Assembly: GCF_023073715.1 (NCBI RefSeq)
Contig: NZ_JADPKA010000026.1
Span: 186,001-250,000 of the forward strand
From: Bradyrhizobium sp. 164
GTDB taxonomy: Bacteria; Pseudomonadota; Alphaproteobacteria; Rhizobiales; Xanthobacteraceae
Direction: 5' to 3'
Length of the DNA: 64,000 nt
Below are positions 30,422-39,058 of the stretch, piece by piece. Below the pieces are notes generated by a model. The model had not been told where the DNA came from. It did no database searches and saw nothing but the letters and a program-made list of their open reading frames with translations. The position numbers were made by a program, and so were the translations under genes. Each line of letters starts with the position of its first letter. Position 1 is the first letter of the stretch.

Positions 30422-30649
30422 GCGCAACCAAGAAAACCAGACAATTCGTGAAAATTCGATCGAGCTCGATCCGCGCTTTATAGCAGGGTCGTTACGGGCG
30501 AGACACCAGCGGGGTACGATTTGCATTAATGCGCCGCGCCGGGTCTCTTATCGTTATTAAATCCTTAAAGTTCGGCCTCCTGTGCGCTGGGAGTGGCGGA
30601 GCTCGACCGTGCTAGCAAATTATTAACCGTGCCTAGGGAAGGTCGGTTC
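30422..30649. promoter_or_regulatory. A/T-rich divergent region before the polymerase gene
   Basis: A 228-base gap between the acyltransferase (-) and the polymerase (+). It is visibly richer in A/T than its surroundings (TTATCGTTATTAAATCCTTA at 30548-30567). It has TTAACCGTG at 30623-30631 and an AGGGAAGG ribosome site at 30635-30642. Likely promoters for both genes; the motif matches the one at 28011. Confidence 0.45.
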
Positions 30650-31960
30650 ATGGCCAGCCTGCAGACCGAGGTGGATTCCGGGACACTCGAGAGCGCGTTC
30701 TGGGAGACGCGCAGCGTTGGCGTTGAGAAGATTGCCAGAGCCGCGATCAGTTGTTCGATTACTATCAACGTGATTGCATCGATGGGCATCTTCAACGCCG
30801 CGCTCCTGCCGCCGGAGCTCACCTTTGTGCAGCAGACCGCGGCGCTTCTGATGTGGGGCGTCCTCATCTACGCAAGTGCATTCGTGCGCCCGCGCCTGCG
30901 TCTGCAGTTCAATCTCGATCTGATCGCGCTGCTCGCATTCTACACGTTCGCGGTGGCCTCCGTGTTCTGGTCGAGCCTGAGCGCGGCGGCGTTCATGAAA
31001 AGCGCGGCGCTTGCCATGACGACCTTCGGCGCGTTCTGTCTCATCACGCGCATCGAGATCGACGAGATTGTGAGGGCCACGGCCCTTGGGCTGGTGATAT
31101 TGGTCGCCGCATCGGCTTTCTGTGCGCTTGCTGTCCCCGATATCGGGATAGACCAGACCTGGATGCATAGCGGTCAATGGCAGGGCGTCTATGAATCGAA
31201 GCAGACGCTCGGATTCGTCGGCGCGTATCTGATGTTTTTTGGCTGTTATCGTAAGATGAAGGGGCAGGGTTGGCCGACGTTCCTCTTCGTGTTCCTGCTG
31301 GCCTCGACCTGCGTCCTCGCGTCGGAATCGCGCGGTGCCGGCGCTGTTGCCCTGGCAGCCTGTGCGTTGCTCGTGACCTCGATGTGGTCGGTCGGCTGCA
31401 TGAGGGTCTATGCGGTGCTGCCGTTCGTCATGTGTCTCCTGGCCGGAACTCTGTTTCTTTATTTTTACCTGACAGGCTATGACGCCATCCATGTCGGCGA
31501 TGCGACGATCGATTTCACTGAACGAACCTTCATCTGGCACTACGCCATCAGCCATTTCGACGATGCGCCGCTGCTCGGCTTCGGGATCAACGGTTTTTGG
31601 ACGGTGCCGTCGATCTACGATTATTTCGAACAAAACCACGGCTGGGTACTCGACAATTATCACAGCGGCTACATCGCGATCCTGATGGAAACCGGATTTC
31701 TGGGATACGTGCTTTTCGCAGCGAGTGTCCTTCTGTTCTCGAGCAAGATTCTCCATCTGATCTCGACCAGATCCATCGATCGTTCGCACTGTGCTCTCAT
31801 CATCGGATTTGTCGTCCTGAGCTTCCAGACCAATTTCACGGAGACGACATTCCTCCGCTCGACCATGTTCACGTCGGTGTTGCTGGTGGCGTTCTTGTTC
31901 GCGACCTGCAGGCCTGTGCCACAGGCCGATTTGCAGTCCTTGCAAATGGACGCAAGATGA
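30650..31960 (+). CDS. Wzy/ExoQ-like polysaccharide polymerase (O-antigen ligase family)
   Basis: A 436-residue membrane protein with about ten to twelve hydrophobic helices and the Wzy_C signature: a large periplasmic loop (about 200-330) containing ESRGAGAVALAACAL and FTERTFIWHYAISHF, then LLGFGINGFW and the HSGYIAILMETGFLGY segment. These proteins join lipid-linked repeat units into polymer or ligate glycans. The start at 30650 has a good ribosome site; a GTG at 30593 is less likely. The stop overlaps the next gene (ATGA), so the glycanase is co-translated. Confidence 0.87.
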   Translation: MASLQTEVDSGTLESAFWETRSVGVEKIARAAISCSITINVIASMGIFNAALLPPELTFVQQTAALLMWGVLIYASAFVRPRLRLQFNLDLIALLAFYTFAVASVFWSSLSAAAFMKSAALAMTTFGAFCLITRIEIDEIVRATALGLVILVAASAFCALAVPDIGIDQTWMHSGQWQGVYESKQTLGFVGAYLMFFGCYRKMKGQGWPTFLFVFLLASTCVLASESRGAGAVALAACALLVTSMWSVGCMRVYAVLPFVMCLLAGTLFLYFYLTGYDAIHVGDATIDFTERTFIWHYAISHFDDAPLLGFGINGFWTVPSIYDYFEQNHGWVLDNYHSGYIAILMETGFLGYVLFAASVLLFSSKILHLISTRSIDRSHCALIIGFVVLSFQTNFTETTFLRSTMFTSVLLVAFLFATCRPVPQADLQSLQMDAR

Positions 31961-32982
31961 CCGTCATGCGCGCTCGGTGGGCGGGGAGCGCCATGCTGGC
32001 AGCGACGGTGATATTCGTCGCATCGCTCTTCTCCGACGTTCGCGGAGCCGAGCGGGCCAATTCCCGCGACGTGCCGAAACTCGGGCGCGGCATCAATATT
32101 CTCGGCTACGATGGAATCTGGGAGGGCGGTCAGAACGCGCCCTTCCGCCTGGAGAATTTGACGGCAATCAAGAAGGCCGGATTTTCGCACGTCAGGATCA
32201 ACTTCTTCGGCTTCAAGTTCATGGGTCCGGAGAATGTCCTGGATGAGATCGTCCTGAGGCGGCTCGACACCGTCATCGAGGAAGTCCTTGCGAGGGGCCT
32301 CATTCCTGTGCTCGACGAACACGATACCCACGTTTGTCAAAGCGACGTTGCCGGATGCACTGAGAAGCTGAAGTCGTTCTGGAGGCAGATATCCGAGCGC
32401 TATGCGGGGCAGTATCCCTCGCTCGTCTTCGAGGTCCTGAATGAACCTGGCGGGCTCATGACGTCCGCCAGCTGGAATTCACTGCTCAACGAGTGTCTCG
32501 CGATCATCCGCCGCACCAACCCCGAGCGGCCGGTCATTGCCGCCGTTCTCAACACGGATGATATTCCTGTCGACGAGCTGGCTCTGCCGGCCGAGGACAG
32601 GAAGCTCATTGTCACTTTTCACTACTACGCCCCCATACGGTTCACGCACCAGGGTGCACCATGGTCTGCAACTTTCTCGAAGATCGGTCCGCTGGCTTGG
32701 GGTACTCGGGATGACGAAGCAAAAGCCGCCGCCGATTTCAGGAAAATGAGTCTCTGGGCGGAGAGTGAGAGGCGCCCCCTTTATCTCGGGGAGTTCGGGG
32801 TGTACGAGCGTGCGCCGTCCGACAGTCGCTTGCGATACCTCTCCTTCGTGGCGAGAAACGCCGACAGGCTTGGCTGGTCATGGGCCTACTGGCAGTTCGA
32901 CCATGATTTCGCGGCCTTCGACAGCGCGCGTCAGGCCTGGAAGCCGGGCATCCTGCGCGCCTTGATCCCGCCGCCGCATTGA
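31957..32982 (+). CDS. Secreted glycoside hydrolase family 5 (endoglucanase-like)
   Basis: A 341-residue exported glycanase. The signal peptide is about residues 1-30 (helix SAMLAATVIFVASLF, cleavage after SDVRGA). The GH5 (cellulase) barrel follows: RGINILGYDG, HVRINFFGF, the acid/base Glu163 in FEVLNEPGG and the nucleophile Glu279 in PLYLGEFGVYE, with the conserved His222 in TFHYY. Cellulase-type GH5 enzymes cut beta-glucans; in a biosynthetic locus such an enzyme usually trims or releases the polymer made next door. It overlaps the polymerase gene by four bases. The frame is open upstream, but that part is inside the polymerase gene. Confidence 0.9.
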   Translation: MTVMRARWAGSAMLAATVIFVASLFSDVRGAERANSRDVPKLGRGINILGYDGIWEGGQNAPFRLENLTAIKKAGFSHVRINFFGFKFMGPENVLDEIVLRRLDTVIEEVLARGLIPVLDEHDTHVCQSDVAGCTEKLKSFWRQISERYAGQYPSLVFEVLNEPGGLMTSASWNSLLNECLAIIRRTNPERPVIAAVLNTDDIPVDELALPAEDRKLIVTFHYYAPIRFTHQGAPWSATFSKIGPLAWGTRDDEAKAAADFRKMSLWAESERRPLYLGEFGVYERAPSDSRLRYLSFVARNADRLGWSWAYWQFDHDFAAFDSARQAWKPGILRALIPPPH

Positions 32983-33006
32983 AGCGGCGACGTGTTCGCA
33001 ACGGCA

Positions 33007-33633
33007 TCAGAAATGCGCAGCCAGGGCGCCGAGGCGCTTGAACGCCCGTTCACGGGCGGCCTCAATCGGTTGTGGGGGTCCCGTGGTCGGCCCGATCGGC
33101 ACGAAACGGACATCGTTGATGCCAATGAAGCGCAGGATTTCCCGCACGTAGGGCGTTGCCATGTCGATGCGGCCGCGGTTCATGCCGGTGGAGAAATCGC
33201 TGCCGCTGGCGAGGATCACGAGCGTTGGCCGGTCCCTCAGCAGCGGAACGTATCCCTGGGACGGATCGAACCGAAAGGTAAGCCCGGGCTGGACGATGAT
33301 GTCGATGAACTGCTTCAGCTTGTAGGGGATGCCGAAGTTCCACATCGGCGTCGAGATCAGCACGCGATCGGCGAGTGAAAAGCGCAGCGCGATGCGCTCG
33401 GCCTCGGTAAAACCGTCGCGTTGAGGATCGCTGAAGCGCTGGCCGTTCATGCGGGCGTATTTGGCCTCGAGGATGGGACCAGCGAACTCAGGCATCCGCT
33501 CGCGCCAGAGATCCATGAAGTCGATGTCCCAATCGGGATGGGTCTGACGAAAGCCGTCAATGAAGACCAGCGCGGCGGCACTCGATTCCGAGTCGGGGCG
33601 GGGCGAGCAGGACAGATGCAGGAGCTTCGGCAC
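33007..33633 (-). CDS. FMN-dependent NADH-azoreductase-like flavodoxin-fold protein (AzoR family)
   Basis: A 208-residue quinone/azo reductase, with GTG as start at 33633. It begins MPKLLHLSCSPR with the FMN phosphate loop SPRPDSESS and has the diagnostic PMWNFGIPYKLKQFID at about 99-114. AzoR enzymes reduce quinones and azo bonds with NADH through FMN. It is the last gene of the long - strand operon, six bases after the fused lactonase gene. It may reduce a quinone formed from a hydroxylated ring, which fits an upstream molybdenum hydroxylase but is an inference. Confidence 0.88.
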   Translation of the reverse strand: MPKLLHLSCSPRPDSESSAAALVFIDGFRQTHPDWDIDFMDLWRERMPEFAGPILEAKYARMNGQRFSDPQRDGFTEAERIALRFSLADRVLISTPMWNFGIPYKLKQFIDIIVQPGLTFRFDPSQGYVPLLRDRPTLVILASGSDFSTGMNRGRIDMATPYVREILRFIGINDVRFVPIGPTTGPPQPIEAARERAFKRLGALAAHF

Positions 33634-33639
33634 TGCGCG

Positions 33640-35214
33640 TCATCCCAGCGCCCTAATGACCGCCTCCGCCCTGGTCACCACCGCGACATTTTGCATGGCG
33701 AAGTTGATCGAGGCGTTGTGCCAATCCGCATTCATGGTCGAGCAGCAATCCTCGGGCACGATCATGAAGTAGCCCTTGTCGGCGCCGGTGCGCGCGGTGT
33801 GCTCGACCGACATATTGGTCCAGGCACCGGTATTGATTATCATGTCGCGGCCGGTGGCTTTCAGGATCGTCTCCAGCCGCGTGCCTTCCCACGCGCTCAT
33901 GCGCATTTTCTCGACGACGAAGTCGCCCGGTCGCGGCTCGAGGCCGGACACGGGCGCCGCACCCCAGCTTCCGCGTACCATCGCCTTGCTGTCGACGAGG
34001 CCTTCGAACAGCGGCGCATTCAGCGTGACGCCGGGCGCGCCGGGTTCGACGATGAACCAGACATGGATGATGGCGACGCCGCGGGCGCGCGCGGTCTCGG
34101 CAAGACGGCGGACGTTGTCAACCACGTGCTGCTGCCGCGCATGACCGGGGGCGCCCGACTCGGTGAAGGCGCCGCCCTCCATGATGACGTCGTTCTGAAG
34201 GTCCTGGATGATCATCGCGCATCGCTGCGGATCGAGCCGCATCTCGCCCTCGGCGAGGATGGGCGAGGTTGGCGCGGAGCTTGGCGCCGTGCCGCCGCCG
34301 CTTCGCCGGCCGCTCATATAGGGCTCATGCCGCGGGCCGACCTTGGTCGGGATCGCGTACACCGAATGCGTCGCAGTCAGATACAGCATGCGGAAGTCCG
34401 GACCGCCCCAGGCGAGGTTAGCGACGAGCTCTGGCACCCGAACCTTGCCGAGCAGCTCACCGCGCGGCGAATAGACCCAGACGCCGCCGGGCGCGGTGAC
34501 CCAGACATTGCCCTGCTGATCGCACTTCATGCCGTCGGGCAGACCTGGCTCGAGCTCGGAGCGGATGCCGCTCGCAAACACGCGCGCGTTCGACAGTGAA
34601 CCGTCACTATCGACGTCAAAGACGCGGATCAGCGCCTGCACGGTGTCGTTGACATAGAGCAGCTTTTCGTCGGGCGAGAAGCACAGCCCGTTCGGCTGGT
34701 CGAACAGGTTGCGGTCGACGACGAGCTTCGGTTCGCCGCCGGGTACGAGGCGATAGACGCCCTGAAAGCCGAGCTGGCGTGGCCGCTCGACGCCATAGAC
34801 CGGCATCCGACCATACCAGGGATCAGAGAAATAAATCGCGCCGGAAGAGTGTACGCAGACATCGTTCGGGCTGTTGAGTTCCTGGCCCTGGAAGTGTGAA
34901 GCCAGCACCTCTCGCCGCCCATCCGGCCGCTCGCGGACCAGCGACGACGTCGCGTGCTCGCAGACGATGAGGTTGAGCTCGGCATCATAGGTCATGCCGT
35001 TGCATTTGTTCGAGGGACGCTTGACCTCCACGACGCCGCGCCGCGCGTCCCAGCGCCGCCGCACGTCGCCCGGCATATCCGAGAACAGGAGGTAGTGATC
35101 GACCGGATGCCAGATCGGTCCTTCCGTGAACTCGAAGCCGGTGCCGACTTGCGCGACCGGCGCGTACGGGTCGATCAGGGTCTCGAAGTCGGAACGCAAG
35201 GTAACGTGGGTCAT
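33640..35214 (-). CDS. SMP-30/gluconolactonase fused to isochorismatase-like hydrolase
   Basis: A 524-residue two-domain protein from the ATG at 35214 (GGAGG upstream). Residues 1-295 are an SMP-30/gluconolactonase beta-propeller with metal ligands Glu31 (FTEGPIW), Asn117 (NSPND) and Asp227 (LPDGMKCD). A Ser/Gly/Pro-rich linker (about 300-322) joins residues 325-524, an isochorismatase-like cysteine hydrolase. Of the hydrolase triad, Asp338 (QDLQND) and Lys436 (VVEKMRMSAW) are present, but the nucleophile position in TNMSVE is Ser469 instead of Cys. A Cys pair follows 21 residues later. The propeller could open a lactone; the second domain may be altered in chemistry or inactive. Confidence 0.88.
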   Translation of the reverse strand: MTHVTLRSDFETLIDPYAPVAQVGTGFEFTEGPIWHPVDHYLLFSDMPGDVRRRWDARRGVVEVKRPSNKCNGMTYDAELNLIVCEHATSSLVRERPDGRREVLASHFQGQELNSPNDVCVHSSGAIYFSDPWYGRMPVYGVERPRQLGFQGVYRLVPGGEPKLVVDRNLFDQPNGLCFSPDEKLLYVNDTVQALIRVFDVDSDGSLSNARVFASGIRSELEPGLPDGMKCDQQGNVWVTAPGGVWVYSPRGELLGKVRVPELVANLAWGGPDFRMLYLTATHSVYAIPTKVGPRHEPYMSGRRSGGGTAPSSAPTSPILAEGEMRLDPQRCAMIIQDLQNDVIMEGGAFTESGAPGHARQQHVVDNVRRLAETARARGVAIIHVWFIVEPGAPGVTLNAPLFEGLVDSKAMVRGSWGAAPVSGLEPRPGDFVVEKMRMSAWEGTRLETILKATGRDMIINTGAWTNMSVEHTARTGADKGYFMIVPEDCCSTMNADWHNASINFAMQNVAVVTRAEAVIRALG

Positions 35215-35287
35215 CGGTCGATCCTCCAGGACCATGGTCCGGAAAGTACGGCGCGGACTTCCGGCAAGATCATGCGCAGAAAGGGTC

Positions 35288-36136
35288 TCAGGCCGGGAAC
35301 CAGTTGCGCTCGGGCAAGGACTGCACGATCGGGCCTGGGACCTGGTCGTGCAGCCGCCCGACGACATTGCCGCCTTCGATCTTGGCGGGGCGATCGTGCA
35401 CGGGAAGGAGATAGCGCGAATTGCTGAGCAGCTTCTTGATCGCCGCCTTTTCCGCGCGCTTGCTGGTGCCGTGGTTGCCGGTGGTGCGCGGCTCCCAATC
35501 GTGGATCTCGTTGAAGGGCGTGACGATCTGGTCGTTGAAGTCGTAGATCACGTCGCCGCAGATGGTGGCAATGCCGTCGGCGGTGTGAACGATGATGTTC
35601 ATCGATCCCTCGGTATGGGCGTTGGCGGCATCGCAATAGACGCCGGGCATCAACTCGATCGGGCCGGTGACCTCGAGATCCAGAAAGCGCAGCGCGCTCT
35701 TGGTGTGCAAGCGGTCGATCAGGTGCTTGATGTCGGGCGCTGGATATTGGGGATGCATCAGGCCGGAAACGGAATATTCGAGCTCCCTGCGGTTGAGGAC
35801 GACTGTCGTGTTCATCGGAAATAGATCGTCCTTGCCGGCATGGTCGATGTGCAGATGAGTGTGGCAGACGAAGCGGACGTCGCCCATGCGCACACCATGG
35901 CGCGCAAGCTGATTCTCGATCATGTTCTCGTGGTATTGCAGCCCGCGCATGCCCAGCGTCTCCATGATCTGGTTGGAGCGATAGCCGGTATCGACCACGA
36001 CCGGATATTTGCCGCCGAGGATCAGGAAGCCCAGGGTGAGAACGCGGCGCGTGCGGCCGCAGTCGCGGCCGAGCACCAGGAAGCTCGATTCCAGCTCGAT
36101 ATCGCCGTAGTCCAGGATCTTGATCTCCAGCGCCAT
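35288..36136 (-). CDS. Metallo-beta-lactamase-fold hydrolase (lactonase-like)
   Basis: A 282-residue MBL-fold enzyme with the dinuclear-metal motif HTHLHIDH (His94, His96, Asp98, His99), VVVDTG near residue 50, the third His ligand in ANAHTEGSMN and Asp in TICGDVIYD. The layout resembles N-acyl-homoserine lactonase (AttM/AiiA-like) proteins, which open lactone rings. In this operon it more likely opens a cyclic intermediate than a quorum signal. It lies between two other ring-opening hydrolases, suggesting successive hydrolytic steps. Confidence 0.87.
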   Translation of the reverse strand: MALEIKILDYGDIELESSFLVLGRDCGRTRRVLTLGFLILGGKYPVVVDTGYRSNQIMETLGMRGLQYHENMIENQLARHGVRMGDVRFVCHTHLHIDHAGKDDLFPMNTTVVLNRRELEYSVSGLMHPQYPAPDIKHLIDRLHTKSALRFLDLEVTGPIELMPGVYCDAANAHTEGSMNIIVHTADGIATICGDVIYDFNDQIVTPFNEIHDWEPRTTGNHGTSKRAEKAAIKKLLSNSRYLLPVHDRPAKIEGGNVVGRLHDQVPGPIVQSLPERNWFPA

Positions 36137-36167
36137 TCGCGTCCCTCCTTGTATTGCTTCTTGTCTG

Positions 36168-37052
36168 TCAAAGCCGATAGACGCGCGTAGCGGTCGCCCG
36201 AAAGATCGCGTCCTGTTGTTCGGTGCTCAGCGGTGCGGCTGCCGCGCAAAACGCGTCGACGAGCTCGCGATAGCTGGTCCACAATTTCTCGATCGGGAAA
36301 TTGGAGCCGAACAGGCAGCGCTCGGCACCGAAAATCGCAACGGTGTCGGCGAGAACGGCAGCGATGTGCGCGGGATCGTTGCGATGGATGAAGGTGCCGA
36401 GCCCGGAGAGCTTTGAGACTACGTTCGGGCAGGCCGCAAGCCGCGCCATGCCGGCGCGCCAGGCGGCGCGGCCTGCCGCCGAGAGGTCCTCCAGCATGCC
36501 GGCATGCTGGAGGATGAAAGTCACCTTTGGACAAGCGTCGGCCAGCTCCGCTGCCTCCGGCATCTGCGGCGTGAACACCTGCAGGTCGAAGCTCCAGCCA
36601 TAGTCGGCGAGATGCGCGACGTTGCGGCGGATTATTGGATCTGCGCAGAGATCGGGGCGGGCTGCAAAGCGGTAGCGCGGGTTCTCGTGCCAATGCAGTT
36701 GCATGCGTACGCCGCGCACGAGCGGATAGCGCTTGAGACGATCGAGCTGGGGACGAACGTCCTCGACCGCGAAATTGGCGTAGGCGATGATCGCGTGCGG
36801 CCAGCCGTGTTCGTCGGCGGCCTGCTGCACCCAGGCGGCCTCGTCCTCGAAGCGGTCGTTGGCCCAGTTGGTCTGCACATAGACCGAGCGGGTGACGCTG
36901 GTGCCCTCGATGTCGTCGAGATATTCCTGGATCGGATAATCGCGCCGTATCGACTCGTAGGGGCCGAAGATTCGCGGCTGCATCGGACCGATCAGCCAGG
37001 GCAGGTCGGCCTGCCGCCAGATGTGATGATGGCCGTCGACAATATTGGTCAC
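36168..37052 (-). CDS. Amidohydrolase-2 family lactonase (PDC-lactonase/fuconolactonase-like)
   Basis: A 294-residue TIM-barrel hydrolase starting with GTG at 37052. It has the metal motif VDGHHHIW (about 5-12), then GVRMQLHWHENPR, ILQHAGML, VVSKLSGLGTF and the late Asn/Asp region LFGSNFPIEKLW. Relatives are 2-pyrone-4,6-dicarboxylate lactonase and L-fuconolactonase. At the position where fuconolactonases usually have SDWP the sequence is SNFP, also seen in relatives. The start overlaps the stop of the VWA gene (GTGA). The probable role is lactone or pyrone ring opening. Confidence 0.85.
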   Translation of the reverse strand: MTNIVDGHHHIWRQADLPWLIGPMQPRIFGPYESIRRDYPIQEYLDDIEGTSVTRSVYVQTNWANDRFEDEAAWVQQAADEHGWPHAIIAYANFAVEDVRPQLDRLKRYPLVRGVRMQLHWHENPRYRFAARPDLCADPIIRRNVAHLADYGWSFDLQVFTPQMPEAAELADACPKVTFILQHAGMLEDLSAAGRAAWRAGMARLAACPNVVSKLSGLGTFIHRNDPAHIAAVLADTVAIFGAERCLFGSNFPIEKLWTSYRELVDAFCAAAAPLSTEQQDAIFRATATRVYRL

Positions 37053-38170
37053 GCCGCTCTCCTTCGTCCCAACGCCAGAATGTGCGCGACGATCGACGCG
37101 CTCGAGCCGCCATCCACGAGATCATCGACGAAGCGCTCGATGGCAATGAGCGCTTCGGTCTGCGGGCGGAAGGCCGGGCTTGTGGCGAGCGGCGTCAGCC
37201 AGCTCAAGCGCCAGGACCGCCGCGATAGTTTCGCGACGGCGTCGCGAAGTGCGTCGCCTTCACCGCGCTCGAGTCCATCGGAGACGATCACCACAGCGGC
37301 GCCACGCGCATAGCCGCCGAACCGTGGCACGGCGAGGAAGGCTTGCAGCGCATCGCCAATGCGGGTGCCACCATCCCAGTCGCTGACGAGATGAGCGGCT
37401 GCGTTCAATGCCTGCTCGCGACGCTTCAGTCGTAAGGGGCGGGTGACCCGCGTCAGCCGCGTACCGAAGGTGAAGACCTCGACATTGGGTGCCGCCTGCA
37501 CCAGCGCATGCGCGAGCTTCATGTTCTCCTCAGTGCGAGTCTTCATGGAGCCGGACACGTCGATCAGCAGCAATATCTTGCGTGACCGCTGCCGCCGCTT
37601 GAGGTGACCGAGCCGCAAGATCTCGCCGTCGCTGCGGACGGTGTCGCGCAAGGTGCGGCGGAGGTCGGCAAATGGTCCGCGGCGGGCGCGCATGCGCCGG
37701 TGGCCACGCCGTCGCGGCAGACGTCGCGACGCCTCGCGCGCCAGGCGGCGTAGCGCGTCCGTTGTCGAACTCACCCCAAAGCGGCGCTCGACCAGCGCCT
37801 CGCTTCGGGTCGCGGTGAGGCCGGACTCGCTCGCCTCGTCGGAGAGCAGGGGCTCCTCGTCGCCGCGGCCCTCTTCCTGGAGGCGAACCGTCTCGTCGTC
37901 CTCGCCCTCGTCATCGCGCGCAATCGTCTCGCTGCCGCGGAAGTGGAGATCGAACAGCCGGTCGAAGGTGGCACGACGATCGGGCGGCGGAGCTAGCGTC
38001 GCCAGTGCAGCTTGTCTGATATCCTCGATGCTATCAGGGCCGAGCAGCTCGATGGCCGCCAGGAACGTCGTGGTCTGCTCCGGCGCCACGGCAAAGCCAT
38101 TCGCGCGCAGCAGCGGGACGAAGGCGACGAACACGCGCGCGGCGCGCGGGAGCTGCGGCTCGGTGCTCAT
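37049..38170 (-). CDS. VWA-domain protein, CoxE-like
   Basis: A 373-residue protein with a C-terminal von Willebrand A domain: MIDAS residues DVSGS (about 205-209), Thr in GGTRIGDAL and Asp in VIVSDGLERGEG. The N-terminal half is a charged, Arg/Glu-rich CoxE domain. CoxE works with the MoxR ATPase CoxD in maturing the molybdenum-copper centre of CO dehydrogenase. Its pairing with a MoxR gene and a Mo-hydroxylase here implies a similar cofactor-assembly role. The start at 38170 overlaps the MoxR stop; an upstream open frame is within the MoxR gene. Confidence 0.88.
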   Translation of the reverse strand: MSTEPQLPRAARVFVAFVPLLRANGFAVAPEQTTTFLAAIELLGPDSIEDIRQAALATLAPPPDRRATFDRLFDLHFRGSETIARDDEGEDDETVRLQEEGRGDEEPLLSDEASESGLTATRSEALVERRFGVSSTTDALRRLAREASRRLPRRRGHRRMRARRGPFADLRRTLRDTVRSDGEILRLGHLKRRQRSRKILLLIDVSGSMKTRTEENMKLAHALVQAAPNVEVFTFGTRLTRVTRPLRLKRREQALNAAAHLVSDWDGGTRIGDALQAFLAVPRFGGYARGAAVVIVSDGLERGEGDALRDAVAKLSRRSWRLSWLTPLATSPAFRPQTEALIAIERFVDDLVDGGSSASIVAHILALGRRRAA

Positions 38171-39048
38171 GCGGTCGCCTCCGCGAGCATGGCGTCGAGC
38201 CGCGGCGAAATGAAATGCAGGTCTTCTTCGTCCTTCAGCGCCACGCCGATCGAGCGCTTGAACGCATCGGGCCAGCGCGCGCCGCCCTCGTGAAGGAGCG
38301 TCGCGGCCTCGGCCCAATCGACGGCCTCAGCGATGCCCGGTGCCTTGCTGAGCGGCTCGCGCCGCAGCCGTTCGACGGTCGCGACGACCGCGCGTGCCGT
38401 GGCCTCGGCGACGCTCGAGGCGCGCATCATGATGATGCGGGCTTCGCGCTCGGCGGTGGGATAGTCGATCCAGTGATAGACGCAGCGGCGGCGCAGCGCT
38501 TCGTGCAGGTCGCGTGTCCGGTTCGATGTCAGCACGACCACGGGTCGCTCCGCCGCGCGTACCGTGCCGCGCTCGGGGATCGAGATCTGGAAGTCGGAGA
38601 GGAATTCGAGCAGGAAGGCCTCGAACTCCTGATCGGCGCGATCGATTTCGTCAATCAGCAGAACGGTGGAATCGGGTGCGCGCAGCGCGGCCAGCATCGG
38701 CCGCTCGATCAGGAACGTCTCGCCATAGATGTCGATGCTCTCGTCGCCGGCCTGGCGGATCGCGAGCATCTGGCGCGGGTAGTTCCACTCATAGAGTGCG
38801 GCCGACGCGTCGATGCCCTCATAGCATTGCAGGCGGATGAGCCGGCGGCCGAGCACGGCAGCGATCGCCTTTGCAGCCTCCGTCTTGCCGACGCCGGGCG
38901 CTCCTTCCAGCAGCAGCGGCTTGCCGAGCGCGAGCCCGAGATAGGCGGCGGTGGCCAGTCCCTCGTCGGCGAGGTAATAGGCTGCGCGCAGCGCCTTCTC
39001 CAGCGCTTGTGGGCTGTCGATTCCGACGATGTTGCTGCGAACCGCCAC
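38167..39048 (-). CDS. MoxR-family AAA+ ATPase, CoxD-like
   Basis: A 293-residue AAA+ ATPase. Walker A is GAPGVGKTEAAKA (about 37-49), Walker B is LLIDEIDRAD, sensor 1 is VLTSNRTRDLHEALRRRC and the C-terminal lid follows. The start is taken as GTG at 39048 with AGAGGA at a six-base distance; TTG at 39054 is the alternative. The longer frame upstream lies inside the Mo-hydroxylase gene. Together with the CoxE-like partner it is expected to act as a chaperone inserting or activating the metal centre. Confidence 0.88.
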   Translation of the reverse strand: MAVRSNIVGIDSPQALEKALRAAYYLADEGLATAAYLGLALGKPLLLEGAPGVGKTEAAKAIAAVLGRRLIRLQCYEGIDASAALYEWNYPRQMLAIRQAGDESIDIYGETFLIERPMLAALRAPDSTVLLIDEIDRADQEFEAFLLEFLSDFQISIPERGTVRAAERPVVVLTSNRTRDLHEALRRRCVYHWIDYPTAEREARIIMMRASSVAEATARAVVATVERLRREPLSKAPGIAEAVDWAEAATLLHEGGARWPDAFKRSIGVALKDEEDLHFISPRLDAMLAEATA

Positions 39049-39058
39049 GGCCAATCCT

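Noticed and set aside
35288..36136. Quorum-quenching N-acyl-homoserine lactonase.
   Set aside because: The fold fits, but the operon context is catabolic, and no luxI/luxR genes are near.
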